A DNA stretch of 64,000 bases from Latrodectus hesperus (lineage: Eukaryota; Arthropoda; Arachnida; Araneae; Theridiidae): NCBI GenBank assembly GCA_037975125.1, contig CM075862.1:76985960-77049959 (forward strand). The letters are read 5' to 3'. A model generated the notes under the pieces. The model saw nothing but the letters and a program-made list of their open reading frames with translations, searched no databases and was not told where the DNA came from. Shown here piece by piece: positions 11,584 to 21,890 of the stretch. Made by a program: the position numbers and the translations under genes. The first letter of the stretch is position 1; each line of letters starts with the position of its first letter.

Positions 11584-12621
11584 TAAATACCAGGGATGGT
11601 ATCAAAATATCTTTGTTATATGCAAGACAGCTGGAGATGTCTTTCTCTGGGAGAACAAAGGCAGTCAACGGATATGTGAGCTGCTTAAAGCCTAGTATTT
11701 ACTTGTTGATAGATAAATACCAGGGATGGTATCAAAATATCTTTGTTATATGCAAGACAGTTGGAGATGTCTTTCTCTGGGAGAACAAAGGCAGTCAACA
11801 GATATGTGAGCTGCTTAAAGCCTAGTATTTACTTGTTGATAGATAAATACCAGGGATGGTATCAAAATATCTTTGTTATATGCAAGACAGCTGGAGATGT
11901 CTTTCTCTGGGAGAACAAAGGCAGTCAACGGATATGTGAGCTGCTTAAAGCCTAGTATTTACTTGTTGATAGATAAATACCAGGGATGGTATCAAAATAT
12001 CTTTGTTATATGCAAGACAGCTGGAGATGTCTTTCTCTGGGAGAACAAAGGCAGTCAACAGATATGTGAGCTGCTTAAAGCCTAGTATTTACTTGTTGAT
12101 AGATAAATACCAGGGATGGTATCAAAATATCTTTGTTATATGCAAGACAGCTGGAGATGTCTTTCTCTGGGAGAACAAAGGCAGTCAACAGATATGTGAG
12201 CTGCTTAAAGCCTAGTATTTACTTGTTGATAGATAAATACCAGGGATGGTATCAAAATATCTTTGTTATATGCAAGACAGCTGGAGATGTCTTTCTCTGG
12301 GAGAACAAAGGCAGTCAACGGATATGTGAGCTGCTTAAAGCCTAGTATTTACTTGTTGATAGATAAATACCAGGGATGGTATCAAAATATCTTTGTTATA
12401 TGCAGGACAGCTGGAGATGTCTTTCTCTGGGAGAACAAAGGCAGTCAACGGATATGTGAGCTGCTTAAAGCCTAGTATTTACTTGTTGATAGATAAATAC
12501 CAGGGATGGTATCAAAATATCTTTGTTATATGCAAGACAGCTGGAGATGTCTTTCTCTGGGAGAACAAAGGCAGTCAACAGATATGTGAGCCGCTTAAAG
12601 CCTATTATTTACTTGTTGATA
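11584..12621 (+). repeat. 130-bp satellite, eight near-identical units
   Basis: Units start with TAAATACCAGGGATGG at 11584, 11714, 11844, 11974, 12104, 12234, 12364 and 12494, exactly 130 bp apart. They differ at only a handful of sites: CAACGG versus CAACAG (G in units 1, 3, 6, 7; A in 2, 4, 5, 8), a TTGG in unit 2, CAGGAC in unit 7, and two changes in unit 8. Because 130 is not a multiple of three, the overlapping 70-codon open frames are by-products of the repeat, not a repetitive protein. Confidence 0.95.
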
Positions 12622-13020
12622 ACTTACACAAGAGGATTTGTCTACACTGTTAATATCACAAGATAGAATTAACATATTGTTGTAACATGCAGAATAACAG
12701 ATGACTTTCTTTGAAACAGAAGTGGTTAGTAGATATGTGAATCAAATAGGGGCTGGAATTATCTTGTTGAAAACTAGCACAGGATGATTTACCAAGAAGA
12801 TTATTGCCACAAGATTGAATCAACATATTATTATAATATGCAAGACAATCTGAGAAGACTTTCTTAAGAACAGAAATCGAACAAAGGCAATCTATAGATA
12901 AGTGAACATAACAAAACTTGGCATTTAATAGTTGAAAACTGACTGCAGATGATTTGCGAGAGAGTTAATGTCGCTAGAGATGAAATTAACATATCGTTGC
13001 TATGTACAGTACTAGCAGTA

Positions 13021-14380
13021 ATGCACTCTATAGTTAAAATAAAGGTCCTTAAATTTTAAAAATTTCAAGAATTTTTATATTTTGAATTCATAAGTTTGCT
13101 TGAACAATTTTAAAATGATGAAAATAATTTTCAGAAGGCTTCCTTTTTGCAATATGCATTTATTTAAAAAAAATATTAATTATATTTCATAATTTTATCA
13201 TTTAAAATATAAAATTTTTTATGATTTTTTAAATATATTTTTTATCTAAAAAAATTAATGTATGCAGAATATTTTCATTATCAATACATAACTATATTAT
13301 CAATAAATTTTTTTAACACACGCTTAATTTGAGAAGAAATTCTCATGTTATACTTAATTCTTTCAAATCTCTTGCATTTATATCGCCCCGTATAGTCTCA
13401 AACTTTACCAATTTAATGCAGAAAATTCTATTTAAATGCAAATTGCTTTATAAAAAATATACGCAAGAACGTTTAGTTAATTTTTTACCTTTATAAAAAA
13501 TTGTTATTTAAAAAAGTTTGCGAAATCAAAAACATTATCCTGTAATACTGTCTGAAAAGATTATTTTTAATAATTTTTGCTAGCAAACATAATAATGTAG
13601 GTTGAGGAGAAGAATTATAAACTAAATTCAAAGCCTTCTTGAAAAAATAATTGTAAATAATCAGAGAAAAAAATATGATTAAAACTTTTACTCTTACATA
13701 ATTTATAGAAATTTAAATTATGAATAAAAATTATATTTTACTTTTACAGGACAAAAATTAATCAAAAAGTTTGATTCTAATGATTATTTAAGAACTCGTC
13801 TTTTCATAATAAAAAATATATTGGATTATATAATTTCAAATCTCATATAAGTTGTTTTAAATTATATTTATTTACTTTCATATTTTTATACTTTAAGTTA
13901 CCATAAGTATTTTCGTCTTAATAGTTGAAAGTTTGTGATAAATAAATAGGATTTTCAAATCGAATGAGAGAATAATAAAATATGAGTCAATAAAATAATC
14001 ATTTATTACGAAATATCAAGTGTTAAATATATGATATTTATACATATCATATGCACTGAACAAAATATTGCAAAATTTTAACAATCAAAAAATATTTCTG
14101 TCAAATTTTAGAATTCAGCTTTTGTAAAATATGATATAATAAATAAATGAAAGTCACCCATCTGATATTTTTAAGTATCTCATGAAATTGTTTTAATATT
14201 TAGTAAAACTTTTTTAAGACATATGCACATGTTAGGATAATTTTAATGAGATTAGAAAAAAGGGGCATCTTTGTAAACATGTGGAATTAGTTAAGTAATT
14301 GAGGTACATAATTTGAGTTGACCCAGCTTTAATTTCATTCAAACTCGTTAATTTGTAAGAACAAATAAGTCAAAATGAAG
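13021..14380. other. AT-rich desert
   Basis: No open frame of note, no repeat recognised. Confidence 0.6.
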
Positions 14381-14383
14381 CCC

Positions 14384-14640
14384 GGTGGCTTAGTGGTAGC
14401 TTTTCACGCTCACAAGGCAAAGGTCCGAGGTTTGATTCTCGTGCTGGGCAAGGTCAACTCAGTCTTTCATCCCTTCTTCAGTGGGTCGATAAAGTGATTA
14501 TAACACGCGTGTACTTGGGAATTAAACATTGGGGGTTTCGCATTAGGCTGACCATCTATTCGGGACATATACTTCGCAAGCCAGGCCCTCTCAGTCAGTA
14601 AAACAGAAATGGGCCCTGTAGGCCTTAGCTTAAATGGGGC
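14384..14640 (+). mobile_element. tRNA-derived SINE, family E
   Basis: The first ~72 nt fold at the acceptor (GCCCGGT with GCTGGGC, seven pairs including two G-U). They carry A-box-like GGCTTAGTGGTAGC and B-box-like GGTTTGATTCTC, but the anticodon stem does not pair. The body has AACTCAGTCTTTCATCCCTTC and GGGTCGATAAA, phrases I recall from a widespread invertebrate SINE core. It is not a functional tRNA. Confidence 0.65.
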
Positions 14641-14969
14641 TGTTGTACCACTGAGTTTAGTTAAATAGTTCAAATGTTGTGTAACTAAATACTTATTACG
14701 TTTCGCAAGATTATCAAAATACATTTTCTAACGTTTCTTAAAGTTAATACATTTCCTAAGTATTTAATCTTTTTTAAAATTCTATTAGGTTTTGGGGCAG
14801 TAAGAGGAATTAACCCTCTTTGCACGTTTGAATCAAGTATCAAACTCATTACCTTTCGTATTTGAAAAAACGAAGCTCATTCACATCCAATTATAGAGGT
14901 TCTCTCAGAATTCTTCCCTCTTATATTATTCATCAATAACATACAGAATATGTATGAACTTATTAAATT

Positions 14970-15510
14970 CATTTGAAAAAAATCTAATTAAGCATATGAA
15001 TAACTAAGATTAAGTGAAATAAATAAAACTAAACATAAAATAATTTTTACCAGAATTTTGGAGAAAATTGGAAAAAATTAAATCCTTATCATGCTGCTTA
15101 AGTTAAATTGATTTCCCTGTCAATGTTTTCTCCGACTGAGCGATAGAATGCATATGGGAAAGATATTTTTGAAAGAAAAACGAGGAAATAAAAATTTTTA
15201 ACAGAATTTCAAGTTTTTGACGGGATTCCTCTAGTTTTGAAAGAAATGTGACACGTAATGTCGAAACGAGTTGTAATTATCGCTCCTCCCCACAAAAGTA
15301 TGAAAAAAATCCCCCATTGTTTCTGTTTCTCTTTCATTCGCTGGCATAATTATTTTCTTTAAAGTACCCCTGGTTGGTATGTAAAAGAGTATTTTTGTGA
15401 AATTAAACTCCACTTCCTCCCTGGCACAGGAGGGAAATGCATTGCCTTTTTTTTTATCAACTATCGATTAGCCGCCTAAGGCCGCAGAAATTAAATGGAC
15501 TGTACGTCAT
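14970..15510 (+). repeat. Dispersed repeat G, copy 3
   Basis: It follows the same order of blocks as 9908-10440: AACTAAGATTAAGTGAA, TTGAAAGAAATGTG, GTAATTATCGCTC, CATAATTATTTTCTTTAAAG, ACCCCTGGTTGG, CTATCGATTAGCC. It lies about 5.05 kb downstream of copy 2. Confidence 0.65.
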
Positions 15511-15890
15511 TTGCTCTGTTGCAGTTTTGGAAAATCAAATACTCTGGTTGTTTGATTGTGGAAAAGGTATTTGTTCGTTTATCTGTTGTTTGTTTAATCG
15601 TATAGAGAGAATTAAAGGATTATTATTTATTAAAATTCAAAATCTTTCTATGTATAAAAATATTTTTTTAGTAATCAGTAAATAAAACTTTCTGAGAAAA
15701 TTTTTTATATTTATTTTTAAGATACTTAATAAAATATAATACGGTTTTTTATATATATTGAGAGTCCCACACATAATGAATAATTTATATGAATAAAGTA
15801 CGGGTTATTATTCGGTTAAATATTATGGATGCAATAGATGCTTTTACACCGTGTAGTATAGACCTTCTCCTTTTGGAAGGACTTTTCACA
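15511..15890. other. Unannotated stretch
   Basis: Nothing recognised. Confidence 0.5.
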
Positions 15891-16077
15891 GATAGTGAAA
15901 CATATTCACGTATAGCATAGAAACCAAACCCAGAAAACTCGCAAGCACTCACTCCCGACCGTCATACCAGCAGAATGCAGAACTGTGACATCTAAAAAAG
16001 GGGGCTCACAGCAGCCTTGGGGTAGGCCAGAGTTCTACGGATTTTAAAGTCCTATTTTAGTCTCTACTAAATAACTA

Positions 16078-16380
16078 GGTGGCCTAGTTGGATAGGGCAT
16101 CGTTCTCACTATCGGAAGGTACTCTTTCCACTGGTGTATCGTGGATGTAGAGAGGAGGCGGCCAGCTCAGGTGTGACCTCGTCACCTGACCGTGGTCACA
16201 CCTGTGCCGTCATTTATATATCTATTGGAAATTAGTGAGTTCGAATCCCGGCCGACCGAAGATTTTTCGTGCTCGCTAAAAGCGGCTGGAACATGTTAAC
16301 ACTAGACGTAGTCGCAGTGTCCTCCAAGTGCAATGATACCTCAGGGGTGGAAATGATATCGGGAATCTTCTGCTGGACCC
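16078..16380 (+). mobile_element. SINE-like head split by a piece of repeat D
   Basis: An A-box-like GTGGCCTAGTTGG starts at 16079 and a B box, GAGTTCGAATCC, ends at 16248, about 160 bp apart instead of the usual 30-40. The extra 16121-16232 resembles repeat D (CCACTGGTGTATCGTGGATG, GCCAGCTCAGGTGTGACCTC, CACCTGACCGTGG). A related uninterrupted tRNA-like head is seen reversed at 19040-19112. The body follows (AAAAGCGGCTGGAACATG). The neighbouring 16381-16653 holds an 87-codon open frame with no recognised motif. Confidence 0.5.
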
Positions 16381-16659
16381 TGCTTCAAGATGACGAAGAC
16401 TCCAACCGACTGCTTCTATCTAACTGGTAGAGTCCAACTCAGGGCTAGATACACAGGGACGCATGCTGGTGCAACAACTAAACAACTAAATATAGATGTT
16501 GCTCTTCTGTATGATTGTCTATCGGTGTGGATGCTTGAGAATCTTCCGAGATACCATACTTTCTACTTAGGGTTACTGACCAGAATCCATCAGAAGTCCG
16601 TTCTGAAGCCAAATAAGGTGGTGGACATAACAATGCCTCTTAAAGTTCGTTGAGAGTGT

Positions 16660-17131
16660 TCTTAATGTGGTGCCAAAACGTCTAAAAAAGATGAGCCACA
16701 TATTTTTTTAAATTTTGTTTACCAAATCTTAATTAGTTATTTAAATTATGTTTGTTTATTAAAATTATATATTTCTCTCTTCGAATAGAATGGTGTATTT
16801 TTATGACAACGTAAGAAAAATTTACTTCTCAAAGGCTATTATAAATTATTATTAAACTACCAAAAATACACTTACTTCCTAAAGTTAAGCACGGAGAGGA
16901 AAATGCTAATTTCCGGAAGCCAATCAGAATTGAAGAGGATGCAAATCGCTGCTGAGGTAGATGGAAGTATGCAAATATGTTTGGTAACAGCCCTTTCATG
17001 TCAAGAAATATGCAAAAAGGCCATTCTTATAAGATACCAGCTTTATAAACGGTTACAGAAGTTGATTGTAAGTGCTGATAGAAGGTGCTTAAAACTGTCG
17101 TACAATTTGTTTTCAAGACATATGTGTTTCT
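16660..17131. other. Unannotated stretch
   Basis: An 83-codon open frame (16903-17154) runs into the Tc1-like relic but shows no motif. Confidence 0.5.
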
Positions 17132-17440
17132 ATGACTTCCAGAAGACGAATTGATGATTCTGGGCTCTGGCGTGCTGTGGGACGCATTGAAGCAGGACAG
17201 TCGATTTCAGATGTAGCTCTTTTTTGGCGTTCATCATTCTGTAATTTCACGTTTATGGAAACAATTCCAAACCACACAGACAGTTGTCCGAAGGCCCGTA
17301 GCCGGTCGCCCAAGGGTTACAAACCTACCCGAAGATCGGTATATTGTGATTTTAGCCAAGCGGAATCGCAGAGTGACCTCCACACTTGTGACATCTATGG
17401 TTACAGCGTCCTTTGGTAAGGTGATATCTGCAGCTATTGT
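17132..17440 (+). pseudogene. Tc1-like transposase, N-terminal relic
   Basis: The start reads MTSRRRIDDSGLWRAVGRIE, typical of the N-terminal DNA-binding (helix-turn-helix) part of Tc1-like transposases, which cut and paste elements flanked by TA. After about 32 codons the frame slips by one base at the T run near 17220. Reading then continues in another frame with the second helix-turn-helix (HHSVISRLWKQFQ...) and a basic stretch (VVRRPVAGRPR, LAKRNRR). It stops near 17440; the catalytic DDE half is absent. Some 10 kb away (27777-28400, minus strand) lies a C-terminal relic of the same superfamily, but orientation and distance argue that the two are separate copies. No terminal inverted repeats were found. 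A dead fragment; confidence in the family is high. Confidence 0.8.
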
Positions 17441-17799
17441 ACTTCCAAAGATTACAAACAACGAGTGGACTATAAACATCCATGACAACATATACTTACC
17501 TCGCATTTAGCTTACAGTAACTGATCTTATAAAAAAAGAAATTGTGTTCCATTAGAAATGTATGTAAGTTATTACAGAAATTTTTAAACATCACGTTTAA
17601 TTAATCTTGTAAATTTCAAAAACAAGGTATACAAGAAAGTACTTGCCATTTTCTCATTGTCTTTGAATAAAGTTGAAATAAGTATGCAAATTAGAGTATG
17701 ACGTAGTTGAGACACCGGTCAGTCGAGAGTTTAATTATCCCTCGTTCTAAAATCAGGTCCATCGCACACTCATCAATCGTTACTCGTACAGTAGCGAAG

Positions 17800-18830
17800 A
17801 GAAATTAACGTATCGAAGGAGCTCGTTCGGTTTGAATTGCTTCACGACTACTGAGAGGGTTTGTCATATGCAGCATCAAGTGGCCGAATGTGTCAAGCGT
17901 TTGGAGATAGTGCCATGAATAACTTATGACAAAGTATTAGTTTCACAAATTCCGGTCGGGAGATTTGTCCCTCTGTGGTGAAGCTAGCAGTGGCCGATCA
18001 CAGGCCTTGGATGAGTAAGCCTTGCAGGCGGCCATTGCGGAGGACAGTAGTCAAATGTGTAGTGAACTTGACAAATAATTTAACGTTTCCAGTGAAACGG
18101 CTGGACTCCATCAGGTAAGACGTACAGGCTGAGCAAGTTGGTTTCTGTTGGAAGTTCATAATCAACAACGAGTGGCAGCCTGTTTAGCATTGCTTTCTCG
18201 CCACCGTAGGGCATTCATATTCAATCGAGTGCTGACCAGTGACAAAAAGTGGTTCATGTATGACACTCCCAAGTGTTGCAACCAGTGATTGTTACCCCAG
18301 GATACTATCCCACGCAGAGCAAGACCACCTATATATAAACACTAGATTATGCTTTGTGTCTGGTAATGGTTCACTATGAGCTGCTGACAATGGGCTAAAT
18401 GGTATCTGCCGACCTGTATCTGTTGCAATTGCAATATGTACAACAGGCACTGTCAGCACTGGTTGATCGCAATGGTGTATGTTCTTGGTCAATAACACTT
18501 GGCCGCATGTAGCATGGGTAGCCAGGAATAATACCATACAGTGACTTGGCTTGGAGACTTTTAAGGAGATAAGTAAGGAAGGAAGACGATTTGTGCCATC
18601 CTTCTTACTTACTTGGTCTTGCCCCATCAGATTATCATCCCTTTCACTCCTTGTACAATCATCTTCATGGAAATCCTTCACCCATGAAGTAGACTTGAAC
18701 CAAATATTCACAGACTTCTTTGCGTCCAAAACCCCCGAATTTTTACGCAATAGCATTCAGAGACACGTTGTCAGAAGGTACTGCACGCCGATGGTGATTA
18801 CTTCAAGGACTAAGAATAGACAACGCTTTC
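17800..18830 (+). pseudogene. Mariner transposase, heavily decayed
   Basis: Pieces of a mariner (DD34D) transposase can be read in shifting plus-strand frames. One piece is RVAACLALLSRHRRAF followed by the first-aspartate block (TSDKKWFMYD, where the usual TGDEKW is altered). A WW-containing strand near 18360 leads into VHYELLTMG. The C-terminal part near 18600-18780 has HPSYLLGLAPSDYHPFHSL, the region of the third aspartate, then TDFFASKTPEFLRN. At least four in-frame stops and several frame changes are present, and the second-aspartate block is not readable. The N-terminal part before 18050 is barely recognisable. No inverted ends were found. This is far older than the two mariner copies at 31 and 33 kb. 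The antisense open frame at 18292-18756 is a shadow. Confidence 0.75.
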
Positions 18831-19039
18831 TGCGGGTCTTGTCCTTATGGGTCATTAAAAGCGGCAAGAACATTCTTGTTTACTGTGTAGAATATTATGG
18901 TGGTCTTCGTCAATTAGAAGCAAGGACCCCAGATTTGTCCTGCCCCACAGAGGTATCACTTTGAATGAAGGCATATTTAACGGCGGCATACTTAACGTAC
19001 CTCAGTCACTCTTTAGCATAAACAATGGATATTTGATTG

Positions 19040-19320
19040 ACTCGGTATTCAAACTCACAACCATCTGATAACGAGAACGAACACTTTAACCAACCAAGTC
19101 ACCACGACCATGTAATTAAACTTGTAATATTAGAAAGGATATAAAAATTGTATAATACCTTTTATTCTAATTACACATAGATGTAGATTACTATTGGACT
19201 CTATAGAAATTTTAACATTGCGTCTTCCTTCTTAGCAAAATGGTCTTATTTCGTGTCGGATATCAAACTCGCTGCCTATCTGTTAACTCAAGCAATCTTA
19301 TCCACCTGACTACCATGGCC
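19040..19320 (-). mobile_element. Two tRNA-like SINE heads, decayed
   Basis: Reading the minus strand, 19112-19040 gives GGTGACTTGGTTGGTTAAAG...GAGTTTGAATACC and 19320-19243 gives GGCCATGGTAGTCAGGTGG...GAGTTTGATATCC. Each is an A-box-like then B-box-like pair about 30-40 bp apart. Bodies are not clear. Low support individually. Confidence 0.4.
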
Positions 19321-19559
19321 TTTGCCATATATTTTTTATATTATGGTTGAATTATGTTACAACATAAACTCATTTCTTAAATATTACTACTATATTTATC
19401 TAATTGATTCTTTATAAAGTAAGGCAGTTATTCTACTTAAATAGATACATAAATAAAACTTATGAATTTCAATTAATGAAAATAAAATAGGTTTTACAAA
19501 TACGGTGGAAATTGATGCAAAATCCGTAAAACTCCAACCAAAGTTAAGACGATTAGTTA

Positions 19560-20130
19560 AAGTCAGAAATTAAATCAATTAACATCTCTAAATGTATTTT
19601 ATTAAAAATAATTCAAATTAAGTAAAAATAATTAATGTTAGTTAAAGGAAGTGAAGCCAAAGTGAAAATATCTTTTTTTAAAGTATAGAATGCAATTGAG
19701 TCAAAAATCTTTTACATGCTACCCAAAGCTCAGTGGGTTTCACATTAAATTTAACCACCAAATGTATAAAAGAGTGTATGCATCAATGTATTCTTTTGGA
19801 ACATTGTTTTCTCTTTTTCGAGCGAGAAAAGGAGAAAATAAAAGTTTCTAATACATTCTGAGTCAATACTTGAAAGAAATTCTACATAAACTAGAAGTAA
19901 TTATCATATTATTCCACTGTTATATTCAAAAGTTTCTCTTTTGATATTTTCTTTTTCCTCACCTTCTTTGACATAATTACTTTCTTTAAAGCACACCCAA
20001 AAGGGTAGTAAATAGACTCCTTTTTGTAGAATCTCTAAAGAAACTACTTTAGGTCTAGCACAGGAGCGAATCGAGTTCTTGCTTAGAAGCCATTGATTAG
20101 TCTATGGCTTCGAAAATGATCCTGGAAAAG
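19560..20130 (+). repeat. Dispersed repeat G, copy 4
   Basis: It shows the same order of blocks as the 10 and 15 kb copies: ACCCAAAGCTCAGTGG region, TTGAAAGAAATTC, GAAGTAATTATC, GACATAATTACTTTCTTTAA, CACACCCAAAAGGG, CATTGATTAGTC. It lies about 4.6 kb downstream of copy 3. Confidence 0.65.
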
Positions 20131-20474
20131 ATTGTTGTCTTTCAGCTTAGAAAATCAATTACTTGGACAACATTAACGTGGAACTGCGTGGAATATTTTA
20201 GACATCTTTTTTCCCTTTTACCTTACTTTTTTACTTAAATGACGTTTATTTATTCAATTTCTCACTGTAAAAAAAACCCAATACTTTTTCCCCTGTTTTC
20301 TATTTTTAACTAAGTAAACTTTACTTCCAAAAATCTCATCATAAATAAATAATATTAAACACAAATATAAAATGTCATTTGGCATAAATTAGATGTTAAG
20401 AACATAATTATCCTGTGCTTCTTCTTTTTCACTAGTACTTCATCCTGTTATTGTTGTTATTGTTACTTATTCCC
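20131..20474. other. Unannotated stretch
   Basis: Nothing recognised. Confidence 0.5.
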
Positions 20475-20800
20475 CCCCCTGGTATAGGCAAGCCTACACC
20501 AGGTCCAAAAGATCCCGATGCGCCAGATACCATAGATCAGATTCTGTTCATCCCACACTGCCTCCAAGTGAAGACAAGACAATTTAGAAGGTGAGAAGAA
20601 GGACAGAAAGTGAACAGGAATGAGGAGAGAAAATCTTACACCCTTTTAAAAACTTCAAATGTTTTGGGGACCACTTCTAAGTCTCGCCATGGTCTATTGA
20701 GGAGGCCCAGGGCTACTACATGATAGAGGCAGACCATCACTATTGACAACACACCGATGCTAAACCGGTGGAAGACGCCATACAGAAAGCAATTGCTGTT
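20475..20800 (+). repeat. Dispersed repeat H, copy 1
   Basis: It starts with a small hairpin (CCTGGTATAGGC / GCCTACACCAGG) and ends with GGTGGAAGACGCCATACA. It shares the whole order of blocks with 21545-21890 in the same orientation: AGAAAATC.T.C.CCCTTT, ACCACTTCTAA, GGCCC/AAGGCC, GAAGACGCCATACA. No coding frame is conserved; nature unknown. Confidence 0.65.
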
Positions 20801-21544
20801 TTTTTAAGGAGTTGATTTCCGAGATGTCAGCTCATTTAGTACTACATCATTTTACGGGTTAAGGCTGTTTTGTTAATTTTTCTTTACCCAGCTCGATCCC
20901 ATGATATTGCCCTCCATGAATTTATTCCTACTATTCTTAGTTTCTTTTCTACCTCATCCAGTCATTTCGTTGAGGGTCTTCACCTTCATTGTTTTTTCTG
21001 CTAAAATTAAAAAGGTGTCTTTTTTACAAGAAACGTGTCATTACATATCTGAATATGTGGCTCAATCATCTAATGGGAAGTTCTTTTGTCACCTTTAGGG
21101 TGTCCTTTTCTCCATACATCTTTACATATTTCATGAATATGGGTGATTCTTCATGGTTGGTTCAACAGTATTCCTCAAATTGTTTACTTAAAATTTAGTT
21201 TTCAGAAATGGCAACAAGACAAAAACCTCATCTGAAGCCCTTTCTTACTTTTGTACTGAACACATTCTTTTCAAAATTCTAAAGAAAACTTTTTTTGAAT
21301 AAAATGCTGATGAATTGGGATTTTAGTTAGTTTCTAAGACCATATAAATATCTGTTAGCTTTGCAGAGTCTGCTATTAATATAATTTATTGTTCATTGCA
21401 GTTTGAGATCAAGGTGTTGTGGTACTTAAACTCTTTTATATTATCAAATGTGTACTTATTCACTTCCAGAAGAACAGTATTTTTTATTTGATAAAATTAC
21501 AAATTTAGTTTGGCTTTATTAATAGATAGAACGAACTGGTTGTT
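20801..21544. other. Unannotated stretch
   Basis: Two short overlapping open frames (20901-21198) have hydrophobic composition only; no family recognised. Confidence 0.5.
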
Positions 21545-21890
21545 GTTAGTTATCCACCTGGTGTAATAAAGCCTATACCAGGTTCAAAAGACTCCCATGC
21601 ACCAGATTCCTATAAATGTGATCCTACATATCCCACAGCTGCCGCTAGGAGGCGCCAAGATAGTTAAAAAGGTGGGCAGGACTGGCAAAGAGGGAACAAG
21701 GACAAGGAGAGAAAATCCTCTCCCCATTCAAGAATCTCAAACATTTTAGGTGGCCACTTCTAAATGTGGTCACGGCCGATTAAAAAGTCCAAGGCCTTCT
21801 GCTTGACAAGAACAGATCAGGTCTGTTTGGAGTATACCAGTGGTGAACCTGTGGAAGACGCCATACAAAGAGTAATTTCTGTTCTGTTTA
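21545..21890 (+). repeat. Dispersed repeat H, copy 2
   Basis: Second copy of the repeat at 20475, starting CCACCTGGTGTAATAAAGCC and ending GTGGAAGACGCCATACAAAG. About 1.07 kb separates the two starts. Confidence 0.65.

Larger units (their letters stand above)
11030..13020 (+). repeat. Old, decayed satellite flanking the 130-bp array
   Basis: On both sides of the young array, diverged monomers can be read with the same landmarks: ATCAACATAT.GTTRTWATATGCA, GACTTTCT...AACA, TAGATATGTGA, and GGAATTAYCTTGTTGAAAA. At 12650-13020 they recur about every 160-170 bp, longer than the 130-bp unit. The young array therefore seems to have grown from one shortened monomer of this older satellite. Confidence 0.55.

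Noticed and set aside
11584..12621. CRISPR-like array
   Set aside because: The 130-bp units abut directly with no spacers, and the DNA is eukaryotic.
11571..12653. Series of overlapping ~70-codon open frames resembling a repetitive protein
   Set aside because: They lie in the 130-bp satellite; 130 is not divisible by three, so the frame changes every unit and each frame stops at the same TAG.
14384..14455. Functional tRNA gene
   Set aside because: The acceptor pairs, but the anticodon and T stems are defective and a SINE body follows directly. The same holds for the tRNA-like heads at 4115, 8165, 9102-9162, 9629, 48292-48352 and 49300.
16390..16653. 87-codon plus-strand open frame after the split SINE
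   Set aside because: GC-richer than its surroundings, but no motif or start context is recognisable and it probably belongs to the repeat body.
18292..18756. 154-codon minus-strand open frame
   Set aside because: It is the antisense shadow of the decayed mariner transposase read on the plus strand.
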